DNA from: Flavobacteriales bacterium | GTDB taxonomy: Bacteria > Bacteroidota > Bacteroidia > Flavobacteriales > BACL11 | Reading direction: 5' to 3' | DNA length: 5,813 nt | NCBI GenBank assembly: GCA_002683775.1 | Contig: NYTT01000075.1 | Location: 1-5,813, forward strand | Shown here: positions 1-5,813 of the stretch, piece after piece | How the letters are laid out: each line of letters begins with the position of its first letter | Numbering within the stretch: position 1 is the first letter of the stretch | Translations under genes and position numbers: made by a program | Notes under the pieces: generated by a model | Told to the model about the DNA's origin: nothing | Databases searched by the model: none | Seen by the model: only the letters and a program-made list of their open reading frames with translations

Positions 1-1284
1 GGTGTAATAGATTTAAAAGGACTTTCTGCATCTCCAATGTTTTATAAAGGTCTACTAGAAAAACTTGATATAGATATGCAAATTATTAGACACGGAAAAT
101 TTAAAAGCGCTGTTGAGCCTTTTACTTTAACTAAAATGAGCGCAGAAAACAGAGAACAGATGTCCCTTTTTCTTAACTCAATAGCTGATAATTTAATGGA
201 TAGCATTGCTAATCAAAGAGGCCTTACTATTTCTGAGGTTCAAAATCATGCAGATCAACTCTCGTTAGAAAATGCTAAATCTTGTATTGAATTAAATTAT
301 GTTGATGCTTTAATGTATCAAGATCAGGTTAATGACAGCTTATTATCTCTATCCCAGAGTGAAAAGTTGAATATAATTTCTATTAATAAGTACTCTAGTG
401 TGAAAATCAATACAAAAGATATTAGTAGAAATAAAATTGCTATAATTTATGCCACTGGCTCAATAAGTTCTGGTAAGGGAAGCGAAAGCAGCATTGGCTC
501 AGAAACTACTGCTAAAGCGATTAAAGATGCTAGAGAAGATAAAAATGTCAAAGGCATTGTCTTTAGAATTAATTCGGGTGGAGGTAGTGCCTTAGCTTCA
601 GATGTAATATGGAGAGAAACTATATTGACGAAAGAAGCAAAAATACCATTTGTGGTTTCTATGGGTGATTATGCGGCAAGTGGCGGTTACTATATTGCGT
701 GTGCTGCAGATAGTATTGTAGCAAATCCAACAACGCTTACTGGCTCAATAGGTGTGTTTGGTATGATACCTAACTTACAAAATTTCTATAAGAATAAATT
801 AGGAATTACTATTGATACAGCCAATACAAATAAATATGCTGACATGGGGATTAATAGACCACTAACTAATTATGAAAAAAGAAAGATTCAAAAAAGTATA
901 GCAAATGTTTATGAGACATTTATCACTCATGTCTCAGAAGGCAGAAATATTAGCAAGTCATCTGTTGATGAGATTGGACAAGGAAGAATTTGGACAGGAT
1001 ACGATGCAAAGAGAATAGGGCTAATTGATACTTACGGTGGCATTGAGAAAGCTATTGATATAGCATCAACATTAGCTAATATTGATGATTATCGTATTAT
1101 ATCACTTCCAAAAAAGAAAGATCCTTTTTCAGAATTTGCAACTAAATTTGCCTCAGGTTCAAATATTTCAAATATTTTACTTGATAAAATAGGAATACGC
1201 ACTGAATTAACAAAGCCAATTGAAAATCTACTTAGTAGAGATAAAGTACAAGCTAGACTCCCTTTCACAATTAAATTAAAATAA
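1..1284 (+). CDS. sppA: Signal peptide peptidase SppA, 67K type (protease IV), 5'-truncated by window edge
   Basis: Membrane-anchored serine protease of the S49 family, which degrades leftover signal peptides and other peptides at the inner membrane. The frame is open from base 1, so the ATG at 37 is internal and the true start and N-terminal membrane anchor lie upstream; 427 residues are visible, against roughly 580-600 for the family. The end of the N-terminal repeat carries the VDLKG-like opening (residues 2-7) and the GKFKSAVEPF motif, whose second Lys (visible residue 35, codon 103-105) matches the general base Lys209 of E. coli SppA. The C-terminal repeat carries RINSGGGSALASD (about 189-201) and GDYAASGGYYIA, whose Ser (visible residue 227, codon 679-681) matches nucleophile Ser409; both catalytic residues are therefore present. 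The TGSIGVFG motif and a family-typical end (QARLPFTIKLK) follow, so the 3' end is intact. The stop overlaps the convergent DUF2797 gene by 9 bp. Confidence 0.96.
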   Translation, partial: GVIDLKGLSASPMFYKGLLEKLDIDMQIIRHGKFKSAVEPFTLTKMSAENREQMSLFLNSIADNLMDSIANQRGLTISEVQNHADQLSLENAKSCIELNYVDALMYQDQVNDSLLSLSQSEKLNIISINKYSSVKINTKDISRNKIAIIYATGSISSGKGSESSIGSETTAKAIKDAREDKNVKGIVFRINSGGGSALASDVIWRETILTKEAKIPFVVSMGDYAASGGYYIACAADSIVANPTTLTGSIGVFGMIPNLQNFYKNKLGITIDTANTNKYADMGINRPLTNYEKRKIQKSIANVYETFITHVSEGRNISKSSVDEIGQGRIWTGYDAKRIGLIDTYGGIEKAIDIASTLANIDDYRIISLPKKKDPFSEFATKFASGSNISNILLDKIGIRTELTKPIENLLSRDKVQARLPFTIKLK

Positions 1285-2097
1285 AGTTTTTTGAATTGTT
1301 TCTTGTACACTAAACTCAGAAATAAAACCTTCATGGGACCTTACATTAAAAACTCTATCGTTATCAAGCAAGAGGTATTGACCTTTAATTCCTAATAAAA
1401 CTCCCTCTATAGTTGGATACTTTTCAAGTTTTACACTTTTAATCTTAACTGGATATTTGGTAACAGGGTAGTTTATCTCTGTCACTGTATTATCCGGTAA
1501 AATATATTGTTTTAATTCATCTGGCACATGAACTGAAAGTTCCTCTTTCATTTTGACTAGATCAACTTTATCTGGTGATCCCGAAAGCATCTTACGCCAA
1601 TTAGTTATATCTGCTACAAAACGCTTCAGTGAAACCTCAATATCTCCAGAGAATCTTCTGTTTGGAACTTCAGCTAACAATATAGCTTGACTTGCTCCCT
1701 GATCCATCCATCTTATAACACCCTGTGTTCCTCTAGTTATCCCAACTTTAATACCAGAAGAATTAGCTAAATAAACATAATGCGGAGTAAGTTGAAATTC
1801 TTTTTCCCAATCTAAATCCCTTTCCTCAATACCTAAATGTGCAGTACATAATTCAGGCTTAAAAATAGATTGTGATGCTAAAGGGGATTCCCAATAACAT
1901 TTATAACAGTATCCTGAATTCCTATAAAAAGATGTCATTACTTTTTCGCAACTACATACAACATTTCCACTCCATTTAATAATTAATTTTTTACCAATAT
2001 ATCTATTCATATCGTGAATCTCTCCATGTATATCTAGAGTATAGTTTACTACATCCTTTAATGATGTGTTCATTTTTTTTAGTGTATTTCGAAACAT
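1276..2097 (-). CDS. DUF2797 family protein (cysteine cluster plus possible GIY-YIG-like core), function unknown
   Basis: A 273-residue protein recognised as DUF2797, a family common in Bacteroidota with no established role. From N to C: a FRNTLKKMNT opening (2-11) resembling the family's usual GNLRKM-type start; a cysteine cluster C48-x-C50, C64-x-x-C67 and C84-x-x-H87 that looks like a zinc ribbon; then the conserved core HYVYLANSSGIKVGITR (106-122), RWMDQGASQA (129-138), a conserved Glu (E154) and a TNWRKML motif (165-171). The spacing of VYL, KVGIT, Arg and Glu recalls GIY-YIG nuclease-type folds; that is my inference, not a known activity. The C-terminal 100 residues are beta-rich and end in FSVQETIQKTLF. 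The ATG at 2097 is chosen because family similarity reaches it; an A8 run precedes a second in-frame ATG (codon 9, 2071-2073). No Shine-Dalgarno is seen, only A-rich DNA. The gene is divergent from GH3 and convergent on sppA. Confidence 0.9.
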   Translation of the reverse strand: MFRNTLKKMNTSLKDVVNYTLDIHGEIHDMNRYIGKKLIIKWSGNVVCSCEKVMTSFYRNSGYCYKCYWESPLASQSIFKPELCTAHLGIEERDLDWEKEFQLTPHYVYLANSSGIKVGITRGTQGVIRWMDQGASQAILLAEVPNRRFSGDIEVSLKRFVADITNWRKMLSGSPDKVDLVKMKEELSVHVPDELKQYILPDNTVTEINYPVTKYPVKIKSVKLEKYPTIEGVLLGIKGQYLLLDNDRVFNVRSHEGFISEFSVQETIQKTLF

Positions 2098-2174
2098 ATT
2101 TTTTGTATTTTTCAGCTTTTAAATTTACACATTTGATTCAATTCACTCTAAAAAACACATTACTTTCTTTTTTG
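2098..2174. promoter_or_regulatory. Divergent intergenic region with candidate Bacteroidota-type promoters
   Basis: This AT-rich gap separates the divergent DUF2797 and GH3 start codons, so promoters for both genes should lie in or near it. On the + strand TTTG (2102-2105) and CACATTTG (2128-2135, one mismatch to the TAnnTTTG -7 element of Bacteroidota) are 22 bp apart, a plausible -33/-7 pair. It would start transcription near 2140 and favour the ATG at 2175 as the GH3 start. TAAATTTA (2120-2127) is its own reverse complement and a one-mismatch -7 element for the minus-strand gene, but only a T-run stands at its -33 position. In such AT-rich DNA these matches are weak; the location is better supported than the exact boxes. 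Confidence 0.35.
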
Positions 2175-3653
2175 ATGAGAAAACGTAATAATAGTATTTA
2201 TAGATGGATTAATAATCCAACTAAGTATCAACAAATAGTATTTGAAAATCTAATAAAAAAAGGCAAAAAAACAAAGTTTGGTAAGGATCATAAATTTCAT
2301 GATATCAAAGATATTAGTACATTCAAAAACAATATCCCATTAAGAGCATATGAAGATATTGAGCCATATATTAAAAAGGCAAGAAATAATGAAAAAAATA
2401 TTCTTTGGCCCGGCAAAGTGAAATTCTTTGCAAAATCTTCAGGAACAACAAATAATAAAAGTAAATATATACCAATAACTAAAGATTCCCTATCTCATTG
2501 TCACTTTAGATCAGGTAAAGACATGTTATCTTTATATGAAAATAATTTTCCTAAGAAAAACATTTACAATGGGAAAGGGTTAATGCTTGGGGGATCAATA
2601 TCAAAGAATTTATCTAATAAAATTGGCGATTTGTCAGCAATTTTACTTGATGAATTTCCATTTTGGGTAAGCTATCATCGTGTTCCTGACATCTCAACTG
2701 CGGTAATGAAAGAATGGGATCAAAAATTAAATAAAATAGCATTACAAGCAATAAATGAAAATATTACAAATATTACTGGAGTACCTTCATGGATGTTAAT
2801 TCTTCTCAAAAGAATAGTGAAAATTAGTGGTAAAAAAAATATTTGCGAAGTTTGGCCGAATCTAGAGTTGTATATGCACGGTGGAGTTAACTTTGAACCA
2901 TATAGAAGTCAATTTGACACATTAATTCCAAATAATAAAATGAATTATCTTGAAGGGTATAATGCATCCGAAGGATTCTTTGGCTTACAAGACCTAAAAA
3001 AAAGTAAAGGTCTACTACTACTACTTAATAATGGAATATTTTATGAATTTATTGAAATATCTGATTATAATAAAGGAATAAGAGAAACCATTGGTTTAAA
3101 TCAAGTAAGGCAAAAAGTCAATTATGTTATTATTATCACTACAAATGCTGGTTTGTGGCGATATATAATTGGGGATGTTGTTTGTTTCACTACAACTTTT
3201 CCTTTTAGAATTAAGATTACAGGAAGAATTACATCTTGTATTAATAGCTTTGGCGAAGAATTAATGGTACATAATACTGACAGAGCAATAACATATTGTT
3301 GTGAAAAATTTAATTGTTCAATTTCTGATTATACGGTTGCTCCAATATTTCTAGATGAACATTGTGGTTGTCATCAATGGCTTATTGAGTTTAACAAGAA
3401 ACCTGAAAATCTAAACCAGTTTATTAAGGAAATTGACATTTCCTTAAAAAAAACAAATTCTGACTATGAAGCTAAAAGATATCAAAACATTATTCTTCAA
3501 GCTCCCAAACTAGTTGTACTTAAAAATAATGAATTTTATATATGGTTAAAGGAAAATAATAGACTTGGAGGCCAGTTTAAAATCCCCAGGCTTTCTGAAA
3601 ATAGAGAACTAGCAGATAATATTATTTCTATCAGCAGAAGTTTTCAACAATAA
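2133..3653 (+). CDS. GH3-family acyl-adenylating / acyl acid-amido synthetase-like protein
   Basis: Bacterial member of the GH3 family in the adenylate-forming superfamily; plant homologues activate an acyl acid (auxin, jasmonate) with ATP and join it to an amino acid. The bacterial substrate is not known. Numbering from the TTG at 2133 (506 residues): ATP-binding motif 1 is AKSSGTTNNKSKYIP (about 100-114); motif 2 is GYNASEGFFG (about 275-284); motif 3 is WRYIIGDVVCF (about 342-352), followed by KITGR (361-365) and SFGEEL (372-377). The C-terminal domain includes NSDYEAKRY (442-450) and GGQFKIPRLS (479-488). All core motifs look intact and the length fits the family, about 500. Start choice is uncertain: the in-frame ATG at 2175 gives 492 residues, but family-like residues (NTLLSFL before RKR) lie upstream of it, favouring TTG 2133. 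The ATG at 2061 would overlap the divergent gene and add an unrelated hydrophobic head. The downstream kinase may be cotranscribed. Confidence 0.92.
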   Translation: MIQFTLKNTLLSFLMRKRNNSIYRWINNPTKYQQIVFENLIKKGKKTKFGKDHKFHDIKDISTFKNNIPLRAYEDIEPYIKKARNNEKNILWPGKVKFFAKSSGTTNNKSKYIPITKDSLSHCHFRSGKDMLSLYENNFPKKNIYNGKGLMLGGSISKNLSNKIGDLSAILLDEFPFWVSYHRVPDISTAVMKEWDQKLNKIALQAINENITNITGVPSWMLILLKRIVKISGKKNICEVWPNLELYMHGGVNFEPYRSQFDTLIPNNKMNYLEGYNASEGFFGLQDLKKSKGLLLLLNNGIFYEFIEISDYNKGIRETIGLNQVRQKVNYVIIITTNAGLWRYIIGDVVCFTTTFPFRIKITGRITSCINSFGEELMVHNTDRAITYCCEKFNCSISDYTVAPIFLDEHCGCHQWLIEFNKKPENLNQFIKEIDISLKKTNSDYEAKRYQNIILQAPKLVVLKNNEFYIWLKENNRLGGQFKIPRLSENRELADNIISISRSFQQ

Positions 3654-3722
3654 TCAACACTAAATTCAGATTATCATATTTATCAATAATACTTTTTTTA
3701 TTTTAGACAAAAAATTATAAAA

Positions 3723-4337
3723 ATGCACATCGCCATAGCAGGAAACATAGGTTCAGGGAAAACAACACTTACTACTAAACTATCAAAACATTATAAATGG
3801 GAAGCTCATTATGAAGATGTAGAAAACAATCCATACTTAAATGACTTTTATAAAGATATGCAAAGATGGTCGTTTAACTTACAAGTTTATTTTCTAAATA
3901 GTAGATTCAGACAAATTGTTTCAATTAAAGAAAGTGGCAAAACATATATACAAGATAGAACGATTTTTGAAGATGCTAAAATATTTGCCCCAAACCTACA
4001 CCAGATGGGTCTTATGAGTTCAAGAGACTTTGATAATTATATGGAGATATTTAATCTTATGGATGGATTTATTGACGGACCAGATTTGTTAATTTATTTA
4101 AGAGCTTCCGTATCTACTTTAGTTGAGCAAATACAAAAAAGAGGAAGAGACTATGAGAACAGTATTCGTTTAGATTACCTAACTAGACTAAATGAACGCT
4201 ATGAGGCCTGGATCGTTGAGTATACTAAAGGTAAATTATTAATCATTGATGTTGATAATATAAATTATGCCGAGAGTGACGAAGATTTAAGTGCTATAAT
4301 TGAGAAAATAGATGCAGAAATAAATGGTTTATTTTAA
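3723..4337 (+). CDS. Deoxynucleoside kinase (dNK family; likely purine/deoxyadenosine-type)
   Basis: A 204-residue cytoplasmic kinase that phosphorylates a deoxyribonucleoside to its 5'-monophosphate in nucleotide salvage. It has the P-loop GNIGSGKT (7-14), HYEDVENNPYLNDFY (29-43, the usual catalytic acidic region after the first strand), RWSFNLQVYFLNSRF (48-62), the QDRTIFEDAKIFAPN motif (77-91; the DR[ST] motif contacts substrate and phosphate), PDLLIYLR (120-127), and a lid KRGRDYE (139-145). The end IDAEINGLF is typical of Bacteroidota members, so the protein is full length. Substrate cannot be read with certainty from sequence; characterised relatives include deoxyadenosine- and deoxyguanosine-preferring enzymes. 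ATG 3723 is preferred because MHIAIAGNIG is the standard family beginning. The 69-bp gap after GH3 shows no convincing terminator and only a weak -7-like TATTTTAG (3699-3706), so it could be read from the GH3 promoter. Its stop lies inside the inverted repeat at 4330-4375. Confidence 0.96.
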   Translation: MHIAIAGNIGSGKTTLTTKLSKHYKWEAHYEDVENNPYLNDFYKDMQRWSFNLQVYFLNSRFRQIVSIKESGKTYIQDRTIFEDAKIFAPNLHQMGLMSSRDFDNYMEIFNLMDGFIDGPDLLIYLRASVSTLVEQIQKRGRDYENSIRLDYLTRLNERYEAWIVEYTKGKLLIIDVDNINYAESDEDLSAIIEKIDAEINGLF

Positions 4338-4382
4338 AATAAAACATAGAACTATCTCCGTTTTATTTTAAAATAGTTTTTA
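4330..4382. terminator. Probable bidirectional intrinsic terminator: 16-bp perfect inverted repeat
   Basis: The left arm TATTTTAAAATAAAAC (4330-4345) is the exact reverse complement of the right arm at 4360-4375, with a 14-base loop (4346-4359). On the + strand the stem is followed by the T-rich GTTTTTATTATTT (from 4376), as expected of an intrinsic terminator for the kinase gene. It stands between two convergent genes, overlaps the kinase stop codon (4335-4337) and ends a few bases from the hppA stop (4383-4385), so it could also serve hppA. The minus-strand side lacks a clean T-tract after the stem, though the stem itself contains T runs. The stem has only one G-C pair, weak per base but long. 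Confidence 0.75.
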
Positions 4383-5813
4383 TTATTTCTTTGCCTTAAC
4401 ATTTAAAATAAAATTATTTTCAATTCCATCAATATTTACCGACACTACTGGAATTTTTCCTGTCATAAACATAATGCCATTTTCATTTCTTTTGAAAATG
4501 TATTCTAATTCAACATCCAACTTTGAACCTTCGAAAAAAGTTAACACTCCTGATAGTTTATTTTCTTGATTTTCTTTGTCTGAATTAGCCGTAAAAGTAA
4601 TTGGAAATGTGAATTTATCACTAATTTTCTGACATATAATATCATCTTGACATTCAAATTTATCAATAGTAAGCATCTCAAAAACTTTAGATTCAACTAC
4701 ATAGCCAGACAATGAAGCCTGAGCATATATGTTTATAGACGTTTTTGATGACAGCTCTATTTCTTCTGTTGCCTCAATATTAATTAAATCGGGCTTTTCA
4801 CTATTACCGTGTTCGCCATTACCCAATACAGGAGCAATAACTAAACCAATCAAGCAAGTTAATTTTATTAAAATATTCATCGATGGACCAGAAGTATCTT
4901 TAAATGGATCTCCAACTGTATCACCAGTAACTGACGCTTTATGTGCATCCGAACCTTTATACGTCATTTCACCATTAATCATTACACCTGCTTCAAATGA
5001 CTTTTTAGCATTATCCCAGGCTCCACCAGCATTATTTTGGAAAATAGCCCATAGAACACCAGATACAGTTACACCTGCCATATAACCTCCAAGCATTTCA
5101 GCAATAATCATATTGTTCATTCCAAATAACATTGGAACAAAAGCAATTATCAATGGAAATAAAATAGTTAGAAGACCAGGTGCAAGCATTTCTTTCAATG
5201 AAGCTTGAGTAGAAATCTCAACACACTTATCATATTCTGGCTTACCGGTGCCCTCCATTATTCCTGGTATATCTTTAAATTGTCTTCTTACTTCATATAC
5301 CATTTCCATTGCCGCCTTTCCAACAGCATTCATTGCTAAAGCAGAGAAAACTACTGGAACCATAGCTCCAACAAACAACATTGCCAAAACAGGAGCTTTA
5401 AAAATATTTATACCATCTATTCCAGTAAAAGTAACATACGCAGCAAACAAAGCTAAAGAAGTTAATGCTGCAGAAGCAATTGCAAAACCTTTACCTGTTG
5501 CAGCAGTCGTATTTCCTACTGAATCTAATATATCCGTTCTTTCTCTTACAATTGGATCTTGCTCACTCATCTCAGCAATACCACCCGCATTATCAGAAAT
5601 TGGTCCAAATGCATCAATAGCTAATTGCATTGCAGTAGTAGCCATCATTGCAGATGCTGCCATAGCTACACCATAAAATCCTGCAAAAGCATACGAACTC
5701 CATATAGCTCCAGCAAATAGTAAGATTGTAGGAAATGTTGATATCATCCCTGTTGCTAAGCCTGCAATTATATTTGTTCCCGCTCCAGTACTTGATTGCT
5801 CTACAATTTTTAA
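4383..5813 (-). CDS. hppA: Membrane-bound K+-stimulated pyrophosphatase (H+ or Na+ pumping), C-terminal part with extra C-terminal domain, 5'-truncated
   Basis: Integral inner-membrane pump that hydrolyses pyrophosphate and exports H+ or Na+. The frame is open to the last base, so the Met at 5747 is internal; 476 residues are visible, roughly TM10-16 as seven hydrophobic segments. Catalytic-region motifs in visible numbering: AFGPISDNAGGIAEM (68-82), VGNTTAATGKG (99-109), a Lys/Asp-bearing DNAKKSFEAG (267-276) and GDTVGDPFKDTSGP (297-310), whose Asp residues bind Mg-pyrophosphate. Ala104 and Gly107 in GNTTAATG are the pair typical of K+-dependent enzymes; K+-independent ones carry Lys and Thr there. 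The glutamate that helps decide H+ versus Na+ is in TM6, outside the window. After the last helix (ending APVLG, 327-331) the protein runs on about 145 residues (332-476) as a hydrophilic, beta-rich tail, unlike the short end of most family members. The gene converges on the kinase gene with a shared terminator region. Confidence 0.96.
   Translation of the reverse strand, partial: LKIVEQSSTGAGTNIIAGLATGMISTFPTILLFAGAIWSSYAFAGFYGVAMAASAMMATTAMQLAIDAFGPISDNAGGIAEMSEQDPIVRERTDILDSVGNTTAATGKGFAIASAALTSLALFAAYVTFTGIDGINIFKAPVLAMLFVGAMVPVVFSALAMNAVGKAAMEMVYEVRRQFKDIPGIMEGTGKPEYDKCVEISTQASLKEMLAPGLLTILFPLIIAFVPMLFGMNNMIIAEMLGGYMAGVTVSGVLWAIFQNNAGGAWDNAKKSFEAGVMINGEMTYKGSDAHKASVTGDTVGDPFKDTSGPSMNILIKLTCLIGLVIAPVLGNGEHGNSEKPDLINIEATEEIELSSKTSINIYAQASLSGYVVESKVFEMLTIDKFECQDDIICQKISDKFTFPITFTANSDKENQENKLSGVLTFFEGSKLDVELEYIFKRNENGIMFMTGKIPVVSVNIDGIENNFILNVKAKK
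4386..4820 (-). other. Coding segment for the accessory soluble C-terminal domain of the pyrophosphatase
   Basis: This in-frame part of hppA encodes about 145 residues after the last transmembrane helix. It begins with a polar linker (NGEHGNSEKPD) and continues with alternating polar/hydrophobic residues suggestive of beta strands, two nearby cysteines (FECQDDIICQ, visible residues 388 and 394), and repeated strand-like segments near the end (KLSGVLTFFEG, DVELEYIF, FILNVKAKK). There is no further membrane helix. In membrane pyrophosphatases with known structure the C-terminus faces outside the cytoplasm, so this domain should be periplasmic and the cysteines could pair. I do not recognise the domain; the strand pattern faintly recalls YceI-like barrels. 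Confidence 0.7.

Noticed and set aside
1267..1299. Candidate bidirectional terminator ACAATT...AATTGT at the sppA/DUF2797 junction
   Set aside because: Only a 6-bp A/T-rich stem with a 21-base loop; too weak to annotate as a terminator.
1089..1334. Minus-strand open frame of 81 codons antisense to the end of sppA
   Set aside because: It lies almost wholly opposite conserved sppA codons and overlaps the DUF2797 coding end; the protein has no recognisable features.
2061..2132. Upstream extension of the GH3 frame to ATG 2061
   Set aside because: It would overlap the start of the divergent gene, and the added hydrophobic residues do not look like the family N-terminus; not treated as a signal peptide because GH3 enzymes are cytoplasmic.
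3012..3025. (CTA)4 microsatellite inside the GH3 gene
   Set aside because: Trinucleotide repeat in frame encoding a Leu run at a normally hydrophobic position; length change would not shift the frame, so phase variation is unlikely.
3654..3722. Repeated TTATCA (3671-3676, 3680-3685), a 5-bp ATTAT/ATAAT stem and a T-run between GH3 and the kinase gene, as a possible operator or terminator
   Set aside because: Such short A/T matches are expected by chance in DNA this AT-rich; the stem is too short to be a convincing terminator.
4729..5085. Plus-strand open frame of 118 codons antisense to hppA
   Set aside because: Shadow of the highly conserved pyrophosphatase coding strand, low-complexity composition, no family resemblance.
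5248..5676. Plus-strand open frame of 142 codons antisense to hppA, rich in Ala/Ile/Pro
   Set aside because: Composition mirrors the antisense of Ala/Gly-rich membrane helices; the opposite strand has unambiguous conserved catalytic motifs.

Overview
The window is an AT-rich stretch of a Bacteroidota chromosome, most likely from the Flavobacteriia/Flavobacteriales side. The evidence is the gene set and protein signatures: a 67K-type SppA, a flavobacterial-style DUF2797 protein, a bacterial GH3-family adenylating enzyme, a Bacteroidota-type 204-residue deoxynucleoside kinase, and a membrane pyrophosphatase with K+-dependent signature residues. The absence of clear Shine-Dalgarno sequences and the A-rich stretches before start codons fit the same phylum. 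There are no RNA genes, insertion sequences, CRISPR arrays or phage genes. Coding density is very high, with no gene-free stretch over about 80 bases.

Layout. 1-1284 (+) is the C-terminal three quarters or so of sppA, cut by the window start. It converges on 1276-2097 (-), a DUF2797 protein, and the two stop ends overlap by 9 bp. The DUF2797 gene is divergent from the GH3-family gene (2133 or 2175 to 3653, +), and a short AT-rich region between them must hold the promoters of both. A deoxynucleoside kinase gene (3723-4337, +) follows in the same direction after 69 bp. It ends in a 16-bp perfect inverted repeat (4330-4375) that probably acts as a terminator between it and the convergent gene hppA (4383-5813, -). 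The hppA gene is cut at its 5' end by the window end.

The genes look like ordinary housekeeping or accessory chromosomal functions: envelope proteolysis, deoxynucleotide salvage, and pyrophosphate-driven ion pumping. Two poorly understood families, DUF2797 and bacterial GH3, sit head to head. No strong novel multi-gene system is visible. The points most worth a second look are the roughly 145-residue soluble, beta-rich C-terminal extension on the pyrophosphatase, the possible GIY-YIG-like core behind a cysteine cluster in the DUF2797 protein, the DUF2797/GH3 pair itself, and the ambiguous GH3 start.
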